Source of the DNA: QHVT01 sp036399015
Lineage (GTDB): Bacteria; Acidobacteriota; Thermoanaerobaculia; Gp7-AA8
Reading direction: 5' to 3'
Length of the DNA: 64,000 bases
Assembly: GCA_036399015.1 (NCBI GenBank)
Contig: DASWNW010000038.1
Span: 1-64,000, forward strand
The translations under genes were made by a program, and so were the position numbers. Below, one piece after another: positions 51,771-60,828 of the stretch. The first letter of the stretch is position 1; every line of letters begins with the position of its first letter. The notes under the pieces are model-generated. The model saw nothing but the letters and a program-made list of their open reading frames with translations, was not told where the DNA came from and did no database searches.

Positions 51771-52700
51771 TCACTCCAGTCCGTACTTCTTCCTCTTCTC
51801 CAGCAGCGTCTTCCGGTTGATCCCGAGGATCTCCGCGGCACGGGAGTAGTTCTTCCGCGTCCGGCGGATCACCTCCGCGATGTAGTGCGACTCCAGCTCG
51901 TCGAGCGTCCAGGAGCCACGGGCGGCGGTGGTGACGAGATCGTCCGCGGCGCGGACCGGCAACGAGGCGGCGGTGATGCGGTCGCCGTCCTCGAGCAGCG
52001 CGGCGCGCTCGATGGCGTTGCGCAGCTCGCGGATGTTGCCGGGCCACGAGTAGCTCGCCAGGACCCGCTGCGCGTCGGGCGCGAAGCGCTTCTTCTTCGC
52101 GAACTCCTTCGCCAGCGCCGCCAGGTCCTCGGGGCGCTCGCGCAGAGGCGGCAGCGTGAGCGTGACGACGTTGATGCGGTAGTAGAGGTCGCGCCGCAGC
52201 TCGCCGCTCGCGAGCAGCTCCTGGAGGTCGCCGTTCGTCGACGAGATCACCCGCGCCTCGAACGGCACCGTGCCGCCGCCGAGGCGGGAGAAGCGCTTCT
52301 CCTGGATTGCGCGGAGGAGCTTCGCCTGCAGCGGCGGCGTGAGCGCCGAGATGCCGTCGAAGTAGACCGTGCCGCGGCGGGCGGTCTCCAGGCGGCCGAC
52401 CTTCCGCGACTGGGCGTCGGTGAAGGTGCCGCGCTCGTGGCCGAAGAGCTCACTCTCGAAGAGATCAGCGGGGATGCTCGCGCACTCGATGTGCACGAAC
52501 GGCTCGTCGCGGCGGGGGCTGCAGGCGTGGATGGCGGCGGCGAGATGGTCTTTGCCGGTGCCCGACTCGCCGAGGATCAGGATGCTGACGTCGTGGTCGA
52601 GGACCTTCTCGACCGTCTCCAGGACGTTCCGCATCGCGGGGTTCCGCGTGTGGAAGAAGTCCCGGAGACGCGGCTCACGACGTCTTCTTGAAAGCACGCT
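51771..52700 (-). CDS. sigma54-activator-like AAA+ protein with degenerate motifs
   Basis: A protein of about 309 aa without an N-terminal regulatory domain. Walker A GESGTGKD and the arginine-finger region RRDLYYRINVV are intact. The sigma54-contacting GAFTGA loop reads GTFTDA, and Walker B reads VYFDGI, with G in place of the catalytic Glu. A Fis-type HTH ends the protein (RAAEILGINRKTLLEKRKKYG). It may bind DNA without activating sigma54 open-complex formation. GTG 52700 overlaps rsfS by 26 bp; ATG 52637 is a shorter alternative. Embedded between rsfS and rlmH. Confidence 0.85.
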   Translation of the reverse strand, partial: SVLSRRRREPRLRDFFHTRNPAMRNVLETVEKVLDHDVSILILGESGTGKDHLAAAIHACSPRRDEPFVHIECASIPADLFESELFGHERGTFTDAQSRKVGRLETARRGTVYFDGISALTPPLQAKLLRAIQEKRFSRLGGGTVPFEARVISSTNGDLQELLASGELRRDLYYRINVVTLTLPPLRERPEDLAALAKEFAKKKRFAPDAQRVLASYSWPGNIRELRNAIERAALLEDGDRITAASLPVRAADDLVTTAARGSWTLDELESHYIAEVIRRTRKNYSRAAEILGINRKTLLEKRKKYGLE

Positions 52701-53070
52701 GCTCGGCTTCTCCGGTGTACTCCGCCGTGACGTTCGGCGCGTCCCCCCAGAGCCGCTCGAGCCCGTAGAACCGGCGGACGTCCTCGGTGAAGATGTGCAC
52801 GATGAAGTCGCCGAAGTCGAGCAGCACCCAGCGTCCCGGCGTGGTCCCCTCGACCAGCAGCGGCTTGACGCCGAGCTCCGACTTGAGGCGCTCCAGGATC
52901 GAGTCGGCGATGGCGGAGGCCTGCCGCTCGTTGCCCGCGGAACAGAGGATGAAGTAATCGGCAATCGACGTCAGCTCGCCCACCTGCAGCACGTCGAGGT
53001 CGGTCGCCTTCTTGTCGAGCGCCGCGGCTACCGCGAGCCGGACGCGGGATTCAATCGAAGAATCGGTCAC
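52675..53070 (-). CDS. rsfS: ribosome silencing factor RsfS
   Basis: A 131-aa RsfS/Iojap/YbeB protein. It has AAALDKKATDLDVLQVGEL, SIADYFILCSAGNERQASAIADSI, and WVLLDFGDFIVHIFTEDVRRFYGLERLWGDA, all family-typical. RsfS binds L14 and blocks subunit joining when nutrients are low. Starts with GTG in a 4-bp overlap with nadD. The C-terminus is extended by about 20 residues, rich in E, A and K, over the next gene start. Confidence 0.96.
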   Translation of the reverse strand: MTDSSIESRVRLAVAAALDKKATDLDVLQVGELTSIADYFILCSAGNERQASAIADSILERLKSELGVKPLLVEGTTPGRWVLLDFGDFIVHIFTEDVRRFYGLERLWGDAPNVTAEYTGEAEQRAFKKTS

Positions 53071-53687
53071 GATTGGCCCTTTCGATACAGTCCGTAGTGA
53101 TGAATGTAGCGCGAGACCGGCGGCGGAACCAGATCCTCGATCGGTTCCCCGTCCCGCACCCGCCTGCGGATCTCGGTGGAGGAGATGGGGATCGTCGCGT
53201 TCTCAGCGAATGCGATCGCGCCATGCGTGGGGCGCGACTCGACGCCGGTGACGCGCGACTGCAGCACCGGCAGGACCGCCGCTCCAGCGTTGCGCGAGAG
53301 GACGACGAAGTTCGCCAGCTCGAAGATCCGGTCGAGCGACTTCCACTCCGTCAGCTTCTCCAGGTTGTCGTCGCCGATCACCCAGTCGATGGTCGCGCCG
53401 GGAGCGGCGCCGCGCAGCTCTTCGAGCGTGTCGACCGTGTACGAAACCTTCCCCCGCTCCAGCTCGAGCGGCGACGCGTAGAGCGCGTCGTGGCCGGCGA
53501 CGGCGAGCGCGGTCATGGCGAAGCGGTGATAGCCGGAGACGGCGTCACGGTGCGTCTTGAACGGCTGCACGCGCGCCGGGATGTAGAGCACACGGTCCCA
53601 CTGCACTCGCTCGCGTACGGCGAGGACCGGGTCGAGATGGCCGCGATGGATCGGGTCGAACGTGCCGCCGCAGATGCCGATTCTCAT
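53067..53687 (-). CDS. nadD: nicotinate-nucleotide adenylyltransferase
   Basis: A 206-aa nucleotidyltransferase. It has the GGTFDPIHRGHL motif at the N-terminus, YIPARVQPFKTH, the VIGDDNLEKLTEWKS segment and the ISSTEIRRRVRDGEPIEDLVPPPVSRYI C-terminal motif. It makes nicotinic-acid adenine dinucleotide from NaMN and ATP. Overlaps obg and rsfS by 4 bp on each side, the usual obg-nadD-rsfS order. Confidence 0.96.
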   Translation of the reverse strand: MRIGICGGTFDPIHRGHLDPVLAVRERVQWDRVLYIPARVQPFKTHRDAVSGYHRFAMTALAVAGHDALYASPLELERGKVSYTVDTLEELRGAAPGATIDWVIGDDNLEKLTEWKSLDRIFELANFVVLSRNAGAAVLPVLQSRVTGVESRPTHGAIAFAENATIPISSTEIRRRVRDGEPIEDLVPPPVSRYIHHYGLYRKGQS

Positions 53688-54718
53688 AGAGGCGGTGAGG
53701 CGGCGAGGTGCTGTTCCTCCTCGCGGCTCCCGTGCTCGCGCACGAACCGGGCGAGCCTGCGCACCAGCTCGCGCACGCCGTCGCCGACGACGGCCGAGAT
53801 CTCGAGGTACTCGTACCCGTTGCGCTCCGCGTAGGCGCGCAGTTGCTCGCTGTTGCCGGGGACGACCGAGTCGAGCTTCGAGCCGCAGACGATGCGCGGC
53901 TTCTGTGCGAGGAGCTGGGAGTAGAGCGCCAGCTCGCGCGCGATCACCTCCGCGTCGGCGGCCGGGTCGTCGTTCGCGGAGAGATCGACCAGGTGCACCA
54001 GCACCGAGCAGCGCTCCACGTGGCGGAGGAACTGGTCGCCGAGGCCATGACCCTCATGCGCCCCCTCGATGAGGCCGGGGATGTCGGCGACGACGAAGGT
54101 CTGCCCCTCGTCGGCGCTCACGACGCCGAGGTTCGGGACGAGGGTCGTGAACGGATAGTCGGCGATCTTCGGCTTGGCGGCGCTGATGACGGAGATGAGC
54201 GTCGACTTGCCGGCGTTCGGCAGCCCGATCAGGCCGACGTCGGCGATCAGCTTCAGCTCGATGAAGAGCTCGCGCTCCTCGCCGGGGTTGCCGTCCTGCG
54301 CGAAGCGGGGGGCCTGGCGGGTGGCGGTGGCGAAGTGCTGGTTGCCCCAGCCGCCGCGTCCGCCTTTAGCGACGAGCACGCGCTCGCCGTCTTCCTTGAG
54401 GTCGGCCAGGATCTCCTCGGTGACCTTGTCGCGGACGACCGAGCCGATCGGCAGCTCGATGGTGACGTCTTCCCCGTCGTGCCCGGAGCAGTTCGAGCCC
54501 ATGCCGTGCTGGCCGCGGCCACCCTTCCACTCCTGCTGGAACTTGAGGTGGTAGAGCGTGTTGAGGCGGCGGGAGGCGACGATCCAGACGGAGCCGCCGG
54601 TACCGCCGTCGCCGCCGGACGGGCCGCCCTTGGGGACGAACTTCTCTCTGCGGAAGGCAACACAGCCGTGTCCGCCGTCGCCGGCTTTGACGCGGATGGT
54701 CGCCTGATCGATGAACAT
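53684..54718 (-). CDS. obg: Obg-family GTPase (CgtA)
   Basis: A 344-aa GTPase. The N-terminal glycine-rich Obg domain includes VKAGDGGHGCVAFRREKFVPKGGPSGGDGG. The G domain has G1 GLPNAGKST, the switch II DIPGLIEGAHEGHGLG, and the NKxD equivalent CGSKLD, followed by SAV as G5. A short C-terminal tail replaces the OCT domain. It acts in late 50S assembly and stress control. Start ATG 54718 (TTG 54721 precedes it); AAGGA is upstream. Confidence 0.96.
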   Translation of the reverse strand: MFIDQATIRVKAGDGGHGCVAFRREKFVPKGGPSGGDGGTGGSVWIVASRRLNTLYHLKFQQEWKGGRGQHGMGSNCSGHDGEDVTIELPIGSVVRDKVTEEILADLKEDGERVLVAKGGRGGWGNQHFATATRQAPRFAQDGNPGEERELFIELKLIADVGLIGLPNAGKSTLISVISAAKPKIADYPFTTLVPNLGVVSADEGQTFVVADIPGLIEGAHEGHGLGDQFLRHVERCSVLVHLVDLSANDDPAADAEVIARELALYSQLLAQKPRIVCGSKLDSVVPGNSEQLRAYAERNGYEYLEISAVVGDGVRELVRRLARFVREHGSREEEQHLAASPPL

Positions 54719-54751
54719 CAAAGGTCCTTACTGCTAAGCATGTACCACTGT

Positions 54752-54780
54752 AAAAGAAAAGCACCGCCGGAGGCGGTGCC
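54752..54780 (-). terminator. intrinsic terminator after rpmA
   Basis: On the minus strand: GGCACCGCC-TCC-GGCGGTGC followed by TTTTCTTTT. Located 24 bp after the rpmA stop and before obg, so rplU-rpmA are transcribed as a unit and obg probably has its own promoter or depends on read-through. Confidence 0.93.
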
Positions 54781-54803
54781 TTGAGGACAGCGACGCGGTG
54801 AGC

Positions 54804-55067
54804 TTACTCGGCGGCGACCGGAGCGACGCTGATGAAACGGCCGCGCTCGCCCTTGTCGGTGAACTGCACGATGCCGTCGATCTTGGCGAAGAGCGTGTGG
54901 TCGCGGCCGAGGCCGACGTTCACACCAGGCTGGAAGCGGGTGCCGCGCTGGCGGACCAGGATCGAGCCGCCGGTGACGAACTGGCCGGCGAAGCGCTTGA
55001 CGCCCAGCATCTTCGGCTGCGAGTCGCGGCCGTTGCGCGAAGAGCCCTGACCTTTTTTATGAGCCAT
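54804..55067 (-). CDS. rpmA: 50S ribosomal protein L27
   Basis: An 87-aa protein. It starts MAHKKGQGSSRNGRDSQPK, has LGVKRFAGQFVTGGSILVRQ and FQPGVNVGLGRDHTLFA, all invariant in L27. The N-terminus is uncleaved type (MAHKKG, no extended leader). Located 15 bp after rplU. Confidence 0.98.
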   Translation of the reverse strand: MAHKKGQGSSRNGRDSQPKMLGVKRFAGQFVTGGSILVRQRGTRFQPGVNVGLGRDHTLFAKIDGIVQFTDKGERGRFISVAPVAAE

Positions 55068-55082
55068 GTGAGTGTCTCCCGA

Positions 55083-55400
55083 TTAAACGTTGATGCTGTC
55101 GATACGGACTTCGACGACGTCCTGACGGTGGCCGTGGGTCCGCTTCGTGTGGTTCTTGCGGCGCTTCTTCTTGAAAACGATGATCTTCTGGCCGCGGGTC
55201 TCGTTGAGAACCGTGGCCACGACGGAAGCACCCTCGACAGTCGGGGCCCCTACCTTCGGCTGATCGCCGCCAATCATCAGAACTTCACTGAACGTGACCT
55301 TGTCCTGATCGGCGCTGCCGAGAACGTCACGCTCGACCTGCAGGCGATCGCCCGCGGCAACGCGATACTGCTTTCCACCGGAACGAATGATGGCGTACAC
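55083..55400 (-). CDS. rplU: 50S ribosomal protein L21
   Basis: A 105-aa protein. It begins with a GTG start, YAIIRSGGKQYRVAAGDRLQVE, and ends in the basic FKKKRRKNHTKRTHGHRQ segment typical of L21. GGAGGT lies five bases before GTG 55400. First gene of the rplU-rpmA pair; the longer frame upstream is a shadow of the GT39 gene. Confidence 0.97.
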   Translation of the reverse strand: MYAIIRSGGKQYRVAAGDRLQVERDVLGSADQDKVTFSEVLMIGGDQPKVGAPTVEGASVVATVLNETRGQKIIVFKKKRRKNHTKRTHGHRQDVVEVRIDSINV

Positions 55401-55489
55401 AATGACCTCCGAAAGGACCCGCGCTTTTAACACACCGCTACTGATGCGGTCAAACTGCGGAAGTCTCTGAAACCGCACGACGGGAAGGC

Positions 55490-57406
55490 CTATTCCGCTC
55501 CCGCCGGAACACCGCTCAACCGGTAGATCAGGATCGATCGGCCGGCACGTCCGACCTCTTTCGCCCCGGTCCGGGCCATGAACGCCCGCCACTCCTCCCG
55601 CGCCTCCGCCGTCCAGTAGTTCCCGGTCAGGTTCGTGGCACTGACGGCGAGGAGGCCGGGGACGGCGGCGCGAAGGCCGTCCTTCGGCTCGTACTCGTAA
55701 CCGAGGAAGAGGTTGTGGTGGCGGATGCCGTAGTAGCGGGGGTCGGCCGTCCCGAAATAGCAGAGGTTGATCGGCTCGCTCACCTTCTCCCGCTCCAGCC
55801 AGCGGCGGAGCTTCACCAGGTCCTGCCCCCAGTCGTAGTTCGAGTCGGCGAGGTGGCGGTAGCCGTTTGCGGGCCCGCCGCCGAGCTCGTTGACGTACGA
55901 CAGCCGGTTCGGCTGCAGACCGGTGTAGGCGAGGAGCAGCAGCACGGCCGCGGCCGCCGCGATCCGCGTCCGCGCCGCGAACCGTAGCCAGCGCGCGGCC
56001 AGGACGCCGCACAGCAGAAAGAGAAACGGATAGAGCGGGAGGAGATGGCGGTGGCCGATGTTGAGGTTCGCCCGGACCACCACGAGGAGGTAAATGACGA
56101 CCGGAATCCAGACGAAGCGCAGCCGCCGGCGGTGCGCGGGCGTGCGCAGCACCGCCACCAGGGCGCAAACGATCAGGACCAGCGCCGCCACCGGCGTCTT
56201 GAGGACGAACGTCCAGAAGAAGTAGCTCGGGAAGCCGACGTCGGAGTATTCGCCGCGGAGATAGGCGGCGCGGAACAGAGACCGCTCGCGCACGAACGCG
56301 GCGCCGTAGAGGTACGCCTCCGGCAGGAGGTGCATCCGGTCGAGGGCGAGCAGCACCTTCCCCATCCCCCGCACGGAGGCGTACTGAAGGGCGCTTCGCG
56401 ACTCCTCCTCCGTCGGCGGGCGGCGGTGCTCGGCGAAGAAACGGGAGTCGGCCGCGTGGCGGCGCAGCGAGTACTCCAGCGGGAAGTGCCCCGGGACGCG
56501 GTCGGGCAGCCGCGGCGCCGGGTGCTTCGCCTCGGCCGCGGCGGTCGCGGCAGGATCGGCGGCGGCGGAGTAGCGCCATCCGTACGCGGCCCAGATCCCG
56601 ACGTACGCCGTCAGCGCCGCGGCCCCTACGAGCGCGAAGGCGACTCTCGTCCGCCGCAGCAGCGCCAGCACCGCCAGCAGCGGCACCAGCACGACGGCGC
56701 TGAACTTCACCAGAAACGCCGCGGCACTGAACAGCGCGAACGCGACGGCGGAAGGCCAGGAGAACCGCTCCGTCGCACGCCAGAAAAAGTACGTCGAGCC
56801 GAAGAGGCAGAGCGCGATCGGGACGTCGGTCGTGACGAGCGAACCGTGCGCGACCAGCGACGGCTCCGCGACGAAGAGCGCCAGCGAGAGCAGCGCGCCC
56901 GCGGTTCCGAAGAGCTCGCGCGACCATAGATAGATGAGGAGGCCGAGCAGCAAGCCGAACGGCACCATCATCCGGCGGGCGCGGGCGACCACCCCCTCGG
57001 CGTCGTTGAGAAAGTCGGCGCGGGTGACGGCGGCGGTCCCTTCCACCCGGTCGGTGGTCGGGCGTCCGAGCCGCGCCAGCGCCGCGGGGCGCATCCCGTA
57101 GAGCAGCTCGTGCGCGTACCGCCACTGCGCCGGGGGGAAGGCGAGCGCCGCCTCCCAGTAGCGCGCCAGCTCGTTCGCGCTCTCGTCGAGCGGACCGGTC
57201 GCCAGCGCCGCGACGCGCTTCACGAGCGGCGGGTGCTCGGGATTGAGCCGGTAGTCGCCGTACCGCGCGTAGCTGTAGCCGGCGGCGATGTGCGCCGGCT
57301 CGTCGTACGTCGGCGAGGTGTTGGCGATCTCGTACAGCGCCGCGCCGGCGAAACAGGAAAGGAGGAGGACGACCGCAACGGCCTCCGCGACGATTCGCCT
57401 CGACAT
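55490..57406 (-). CDS. glycosyltransferase family 39 (PMT-like)
   Basis: A 638-aa integral membrane protein with about ten to twelve helices. The acidic motif TYDEPAHIAAGYSYARYGDYRLNPEHPPL near residue 30 is the conserved periplasmic loop of this PMT-like group, with D and E as metal/donor ligands. The last 150 residues are soluble (NYDWGQDLVKLRRWLEREKV, YYGIRHHNLFLGYEYEPKDG) and lie in the periplasm. Probably transfers a sugar from a polyprenyl phosphate carrier to protein or lipid. Starts at ATG 57406, just past the terminator of the TonB receptor. Confidence 0.92.
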   Translation of the reverse strand: MSRRIVAEAVAVVLLLSCFAGAALYEIANTSPTYDEPAHIAAGYSYARYGDYRLNPEHPPLVKRVAALATGPLDESANELARYWEAALAFPPAQWRYAHELLYGMRPAALARLGRPTTDRVEGTAAVTRADFLNDAEGVVARARRMMVPFGLLLGLLIYLWSRELFGTAGALLSLALFVAEPSLVAHGSLVTTDVPIALCLFGSTYFFWRATERFSWPSAVAFALFSAAAFLVKFSAVVLVPLLAVLALLRRTRVAFALVGAAALTAYVGIWAAYGWRYSAAADPAATAAAEAKHPAPRLPDRVPGHFPLEYSLRRHAADSRFFAEHRRPPTEEESRSALQYASVRGMGKVLLALDRMHLLPEAYLYGAAFVRERSLFRAAYLRGEYSDVGFPSYFFWTFVLKTPVAALVLIVCALVAVLRTPAHRRRLRFVWIPVVIYLLVVVRANLNIGHRHLLPLYPFLFLLCGVLAARWLRFAARTRIAAAAAVLLLLAYTGLQPNRLSYVNELGGGPANGYRHLADSNYDWGQDLVKLRRWLEREKVSEPINLCYFGTADPRYYGIRHHNLFLGYEYEPKDGLRAAVPGLLAVSATNLTGNYWTAEAREEWRAFMARTGAKEVGRAGRSILIYRLSGVPAGAE

Positions 57407-57440
57407 CGCCCGTAGCCTACCGAAGCGCGCCGGTGACGGC

Positions 57441-57470
57441 AAAAAGAAAGGGCGCCCGAAGGCGCCCTTT
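57441..57470 (-). terminator. intrinsic terminator after the TonB receptor
   Basis: On the minus strand: AAAGGGCGCC-TTCG-GGCGCCCTTT followed by CTTTTTG. It is 23 bp past the receptor stop and ahead of the GT39 gene, separating the two units. Same TTCG-loop design as the terminator at 50844. Confidence 0.95.
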
Positions 57471-57492
57471 CAGTGAACGGCTGAACGGAAAC

Positions 57493-60400
57493 TTAGAAGC
57501 GGAGGCGGACACCCGCCTGGTAACGGCGCGGCTCGAGGAGCGCGCGGTCTTCCGCGTAGTTGAAACGGGTGACGCTGGTGTCGTGCGACTGCTCGACGAA
57601 GATCGCGTCCTGGTTGTTGAACACGTTGTAGACGTCGAGGAAGAGGTCGACACCGAACTGGCGCACCTGCATCAGGTAGCGGAGCTTCGCATCGAAGTTC
57701 ATGTAGCTCGGGTGGGTCTCGGCGCCGGTCTGCGCGATCCCGTTCGGGTTCGTGCGCAGGATGCCGTGGTTGACGTAGATGTCGTACTGACCGGGGATGA
57801 AGATGTCGGACTCGGTGTAGTGCGCGCCCGAGCTCCAGTAGGCCAGACCGCCCACCTCGAGGTTGAACGGCGTGCGGTACATGCCGTAGAGCTTGACCTG
57901 GTGGTCGATCGAGCCCGGCAGCTTGCCGTACATGTACGGCTGGCGCGGATCGAGCTCGAGGAAGTCACCCTGCAGGTCGGCGTTCGCGTCGGAGTTGGTG
58001 TTGCCCTCCGCATCGCGCCACGAGTACTGCACGCTGCCGGTCCAGTTGTCCTGGAAGCGGCGCTCGAAGGCGAGGTCGACACCGTTGGTGCGGCGCTTGC
58101 CGCCGATGATGTTGCCGAGGAAGAAGTTGACCGGACCGGCGATACCGGTGGCCGGCCAGCCATGCTGCTCCGGCTTGAGGGCCAGCTCGGCCGGAACTTC
58201 GCCGCCGGTGCAGCCGGACGCGGCGCACGCGTAGCCGGGCAGCGCCCAGTAGACGTACGGGTCGTAGTCTTCGATGAGGTTGTCGTCCTTGCGCTGGAAG
58301 GCCTGCGCCATGAACGCGTACGTCGGGGTGAGGTTGATGCCGTAGGTGAGCGAGAACTCGTCCTGGGTCGGGTTCTTCAGGTTCGGCGCGAAGCCGGCGT
58401 CACGGAACTCCTTCGAGCCGCGAAGGCGGTAGGTGTACCAGTCGTTGCCGATGAAGACCTGCTCGGCGTTGACCGTGCCGGAGATGTTGCCGCCGAAGTG
58501 CACCATGTCGGTGCGGATCGGGTCGAAGTAGCGGCCGTAGAAGGCGGTGACCTTCTGGCGTCCCTGACCGCCGATGTCCCAGGTGAAGCCGAGGCGCGGC
58601 GAGAAGGTCGGATCCATGTCGAGGATCGTGGAACCGTCGGAGGCGATGTACTCCCAGTCCTCCATGCGCACGCCGGCGTTCAGCGTGTAGTTGCCGAAGT
58701 GCCAGTCGTCCTGCAGGAAGGCGGTCTGGGCCTCGGCGATGACGTTGTTGCGTCCCACTTCGAGGTTCTGCGTGCGGAGGAAGTTCACGCCGTACGGGTT
58801 GTTCGCGGTGCTGTTGAACGTGAGCGCCTTGAACTCTTCCTCGGACAGCACGCCGTCATGGTTGGTGTCGGCGAACGTGAACGCGCTGGAGGTCGTGTCG
58901 GTCTTCAGCTTGTTGAAGACGTTGTTGTACTCGCTCGACGAGAAGTAGTTCTCGCCGCGGGTGAAGCCGAAGGTGGAGCCGGCCAGCTGCGGCGCGAGCG
59001 ACGTCATGCTGACGCCGCCGTTGAAGCGGCTGAAGGTCTGGTCCTGAAGCTCGGTCCACTGGATGCCACCCTTGAGGGTGTGCGTGCCGGCGGCGTTGAA
59101 GAAGTAGCTGGCCGCGATGTCGGCCTGGTCGCGCTTCTGGATCTGGTCGAGGAGCGTCGAGGCGCTGCCGAAGTCCGTCTCGAAGAACTTCTTGCCGGCG
59201 CTGGTCGGGTAGCGGATCTGGTTGCGGACGCCGAGCTCGGGGAACATCGGGCGCTGGAGGTACTCCTCCTCGAAGCGGCCGTAGCGGCCGTCGAGGACGA
59301 AGGAGCCGCCGATGACGTGCTGGATGGAGGCGGAGATCGTCTCCGGGGTGTCTTCGATGCGGTAGTACCAGTTCGGAACCAGGTCCTGGTCCTGCGCGGC
59401 CTGGTTGTTGACGCCCTGGATCTCACGAGGATCGGAGAAGAGCTGGCCGATGATCGTGGTGGCCTCGGTGGCCTTGAGGGTCACCTTGCCGAAGTAGTTG
59501 CTGCGCTCCTGCTTGTAGAAGCCGCTGGCGCCCGTGCCGGAGGCGACCGGCGAGAGCGGGTAGGTGTCTTCGGTCTCACGGATCTGGCCGGAGAGGAAGA
59601 ACCAGGCGCGGTCGCGAACGATCGGGCCGCCGAGGGTGAGGGCGGCGTCCTTGCGCTCCGGCTGGAACGCGTGCAGGCGCTGGTCCTGGGTCTTGAAGCC
59701 TTCGTACATGCCGGTCGTCTGGAGGTAGTAGTTCACCGAGCCGGAGAACTCGTTGCCGCCGGACTTGGTGACGACGTTGCCGACGAAGCCCTTGCCGCCG
59801 ACGAACTCGGCCGGAACGCCCGAGGTGACGACTTCCTGCTCGAGGATGACTTCGTTGTTGAAGGTCATCGTGCCGCGGCCGTTCCCCATGTCGGTGACGT
59901 TCAGGCCGTCGATGTAGTAGGTGTTGTCGCGGGAGCCGGTCTTGCCGAAGCGGCCCTGGACGCCGCGGTCGGCGTAGTTGTTCCCGCCCTTGCCGGCCGG
60001 GTCGATCGGGGTGTCGCTGCCGCCCGAGTTCGGGACGACGTTGACGCCCGGGACGAGCTGCGCGTAGGCCTTGTAGTCACGGCCGACCGGCAGCGCCTCG
60101 ACCTCTTCGAGCGTGACGTGCTCGGCGATCGTGGAGCGGCTGGTGTCGACCATCGGCGCTTCCGCGGTGACGGTGATGGACTCGGAAACCGCCTCGGTGT
60201 TCAGCTTGAGGCCGAGCGCGGACGTCGAGTTCTGCTCGACCGTCGCGGTCTGCGTCGTCGGCTGGAAGCCGGAGAGCGAAGCCTTGATCGTGTACCGGCC
60301 GGGGGTCATGCCGGCGAGAACCGCCTGCCCGGTGCTGTCGGTGACGACCGTGCGGGTGCCGATCTGCACCGGCGAGCTGGCCTCGACCGTGACGCCCGGG

Positions 60401-60513
60401 AGCACCGCTCCGGTGGCATCAGTGACCGTGACCGAGATATTGCCGTACGTCGCGCCGAACACCGGCACGGCGAGCAGCGCCATGACTGCTAATAGGACCG
60501 TGAATCTCCTCAT
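57493..60513 (-). CDS. TonB-dependent receptor (Oar/CarboxypepD_reg type) with EF-hand loop
   Basis: A 1006-aa outer-membrane protein. It has a signal peptide, then a carboxypeptidase-regulatory-like beta domain (VTVTDATGAVLPGVTVEASS, GRYTIKASLSGFQ), a plug region (RSTIAEHVTLEEVEALPVG; RDNTYYIDGLNVTDMG) and a 22-strand-type barrel ending RRYQAGVRLRF with the final aromatic F. At residues 549-560 a canonical EF-hand loop DTNHDGVLSEEE, followed by FKAL, is inserted in a predicted extracellular loop. This is unusual. Strong AGGAGG site before ATG 60513. Oar-like receptors take up peptides, glycans or take part in adhesion. Confidence 0.93.
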   Translation of the reverse strand: MRRFTVLLAVMALLAVPVFGATYGNISVTVTDATGAVLPGVTVEASSPVQIGTRTVVTDSTGQAVLAGMTPGRYTIKASLSGFQPTTQTATVEQNSTSALGLKLNTEAVSESITVTAEAPMVDTSRSTIAEHVTLEEVEALPVGRDYKAYAQLVPGVNVVPNSGGSDTPIDPAGKGGNNYADRGVQGRFGKTGSRDNTYYIDGLNVTDMGNGRGTMTFNNEVILEQEVVTSGVPAEFVGGKGFVGNVVTKSGGNEFSGSVNYYLQTTGMYEGFKTQDQRLHAFQPERKDAALTLGGPIVRDRAWFFLSGQIRETEDTYPLSPVASGTGASGFYKQERSNYFGKVTLKATEATTIIGQLFSDPREIQGVNNQAAQDQDLVPNWYYRIEDTPETISASIQHVIGGSFVLDGRYGRFEEEYLQRPMFPELGVRNQIRYPTSAGKKFFETDFGSASTLLDQIQKRDQADIAASYFFNAAGTHTLKGGIQWTELQDQTFSRFNGGVSMTSLAPQLAGSTFGFTRGENYFSSSEYNNVFNKLKTDTTSSAFTFADTNHDGVLSEEEFKALTFNSTANNPYGVNFLRTQNLEVGRNNVIAEAQTAFLQDDWHFGNYTLNAGVRMEDWEYIASDGSTILDMDPTFSPRLGFTWDIGGQGRQKVTAFYGRYFDPIRTDMVHFGGNISGTVNAEQVFIGNDWYTYRLRGSKEFRDAGFAPNLKNPTQDEFSLTYGINLTPTYAFMAQAFQRKDDNLIEDYDPYVYWALPGYACAASGCTGGEVPAELALKPEQHGWPATGIAGPVNFFLGNIIGGKRRTNGVDLAFERRFQDNWTGSVQYSWRDAEGNTNSDANADLQGDFLELDPRQPYMYGKLPGSIDHQVKLYGMYRTPFNLEVGGLAYWSSGAHYTESDIFIPGQYDIYVNHGILRTNPNGIAQTGAETHPSYMNFDAKLRYLMQVRQFGVDLFLDVYNVFNNQDAIFVEQSHDTSVTRFNYAEDRALLEPRRYQAGVRLRF

Positions 60514-60828
60514 CTACGCGCCTCCTGAGAATTGATCGTCCAGCGGACGCGCTGCGCCCCGCTGGTACGAAATTTGGAACTGGTGATTGCCGAAAGAACG
60601 CCGGATTGTAACCAACCCGTCACGCAAACAGCAACCGGGTGACAAAGAACTGTTGCAAGTGGGCGAAGTTGTGTCGTCCGTGACACGGACCGCAACAGCT
60701 CTGCCACGGCTCCCGCCGTAGCGTAACTCGAACTGGCTGAGCCGCTTGCCCGCAAGGCGCGCTCGCCGCGACACCCCGCGCGATTCAGGCAACCGTACGC
60801 CGGCATCCGGTTTTCTGGAGGCGTTCCC
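60514..60828. other. 315-bp intergenic region before the TonB receptor
   Basis: Lies between the carboxylase stop and the receptor start, both minus strand. It contains the receptor's ribosome site (AGGAGG) and presumably its promoter. Two weak inverted repeats are visible: GTCAC...GTGAC near 60630 and GTGTC-GTCCGT-GACAC near 60670. No ORF longer than about 90 codons has coding character. I see no obvious sigma70 box. Confidence 0.6.

Noticed and set aside
51771..52964. Sigma54-activator frame extended upstream to 52964
   Set aside because: The first 88 codons are S/R-rich shadow of rsfS; the AAA+ domain begins after GTG 52700.
57433..60492. Plus-strand open frame of about 1000 codons opposite the TonB receptor
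   Set aside because: High GC makes antisense frames open. The minus-strand protein has signal peptide, plug and barrel motifs; the antisense translation is V/A/R/E-rich with no motif.
60514..60828. Riboswitch or small RNA before the TonB receptor
   Set aside because: Only short inverted repeats are visible and no known aptamer motif (for example a B12 box) is recognisable.
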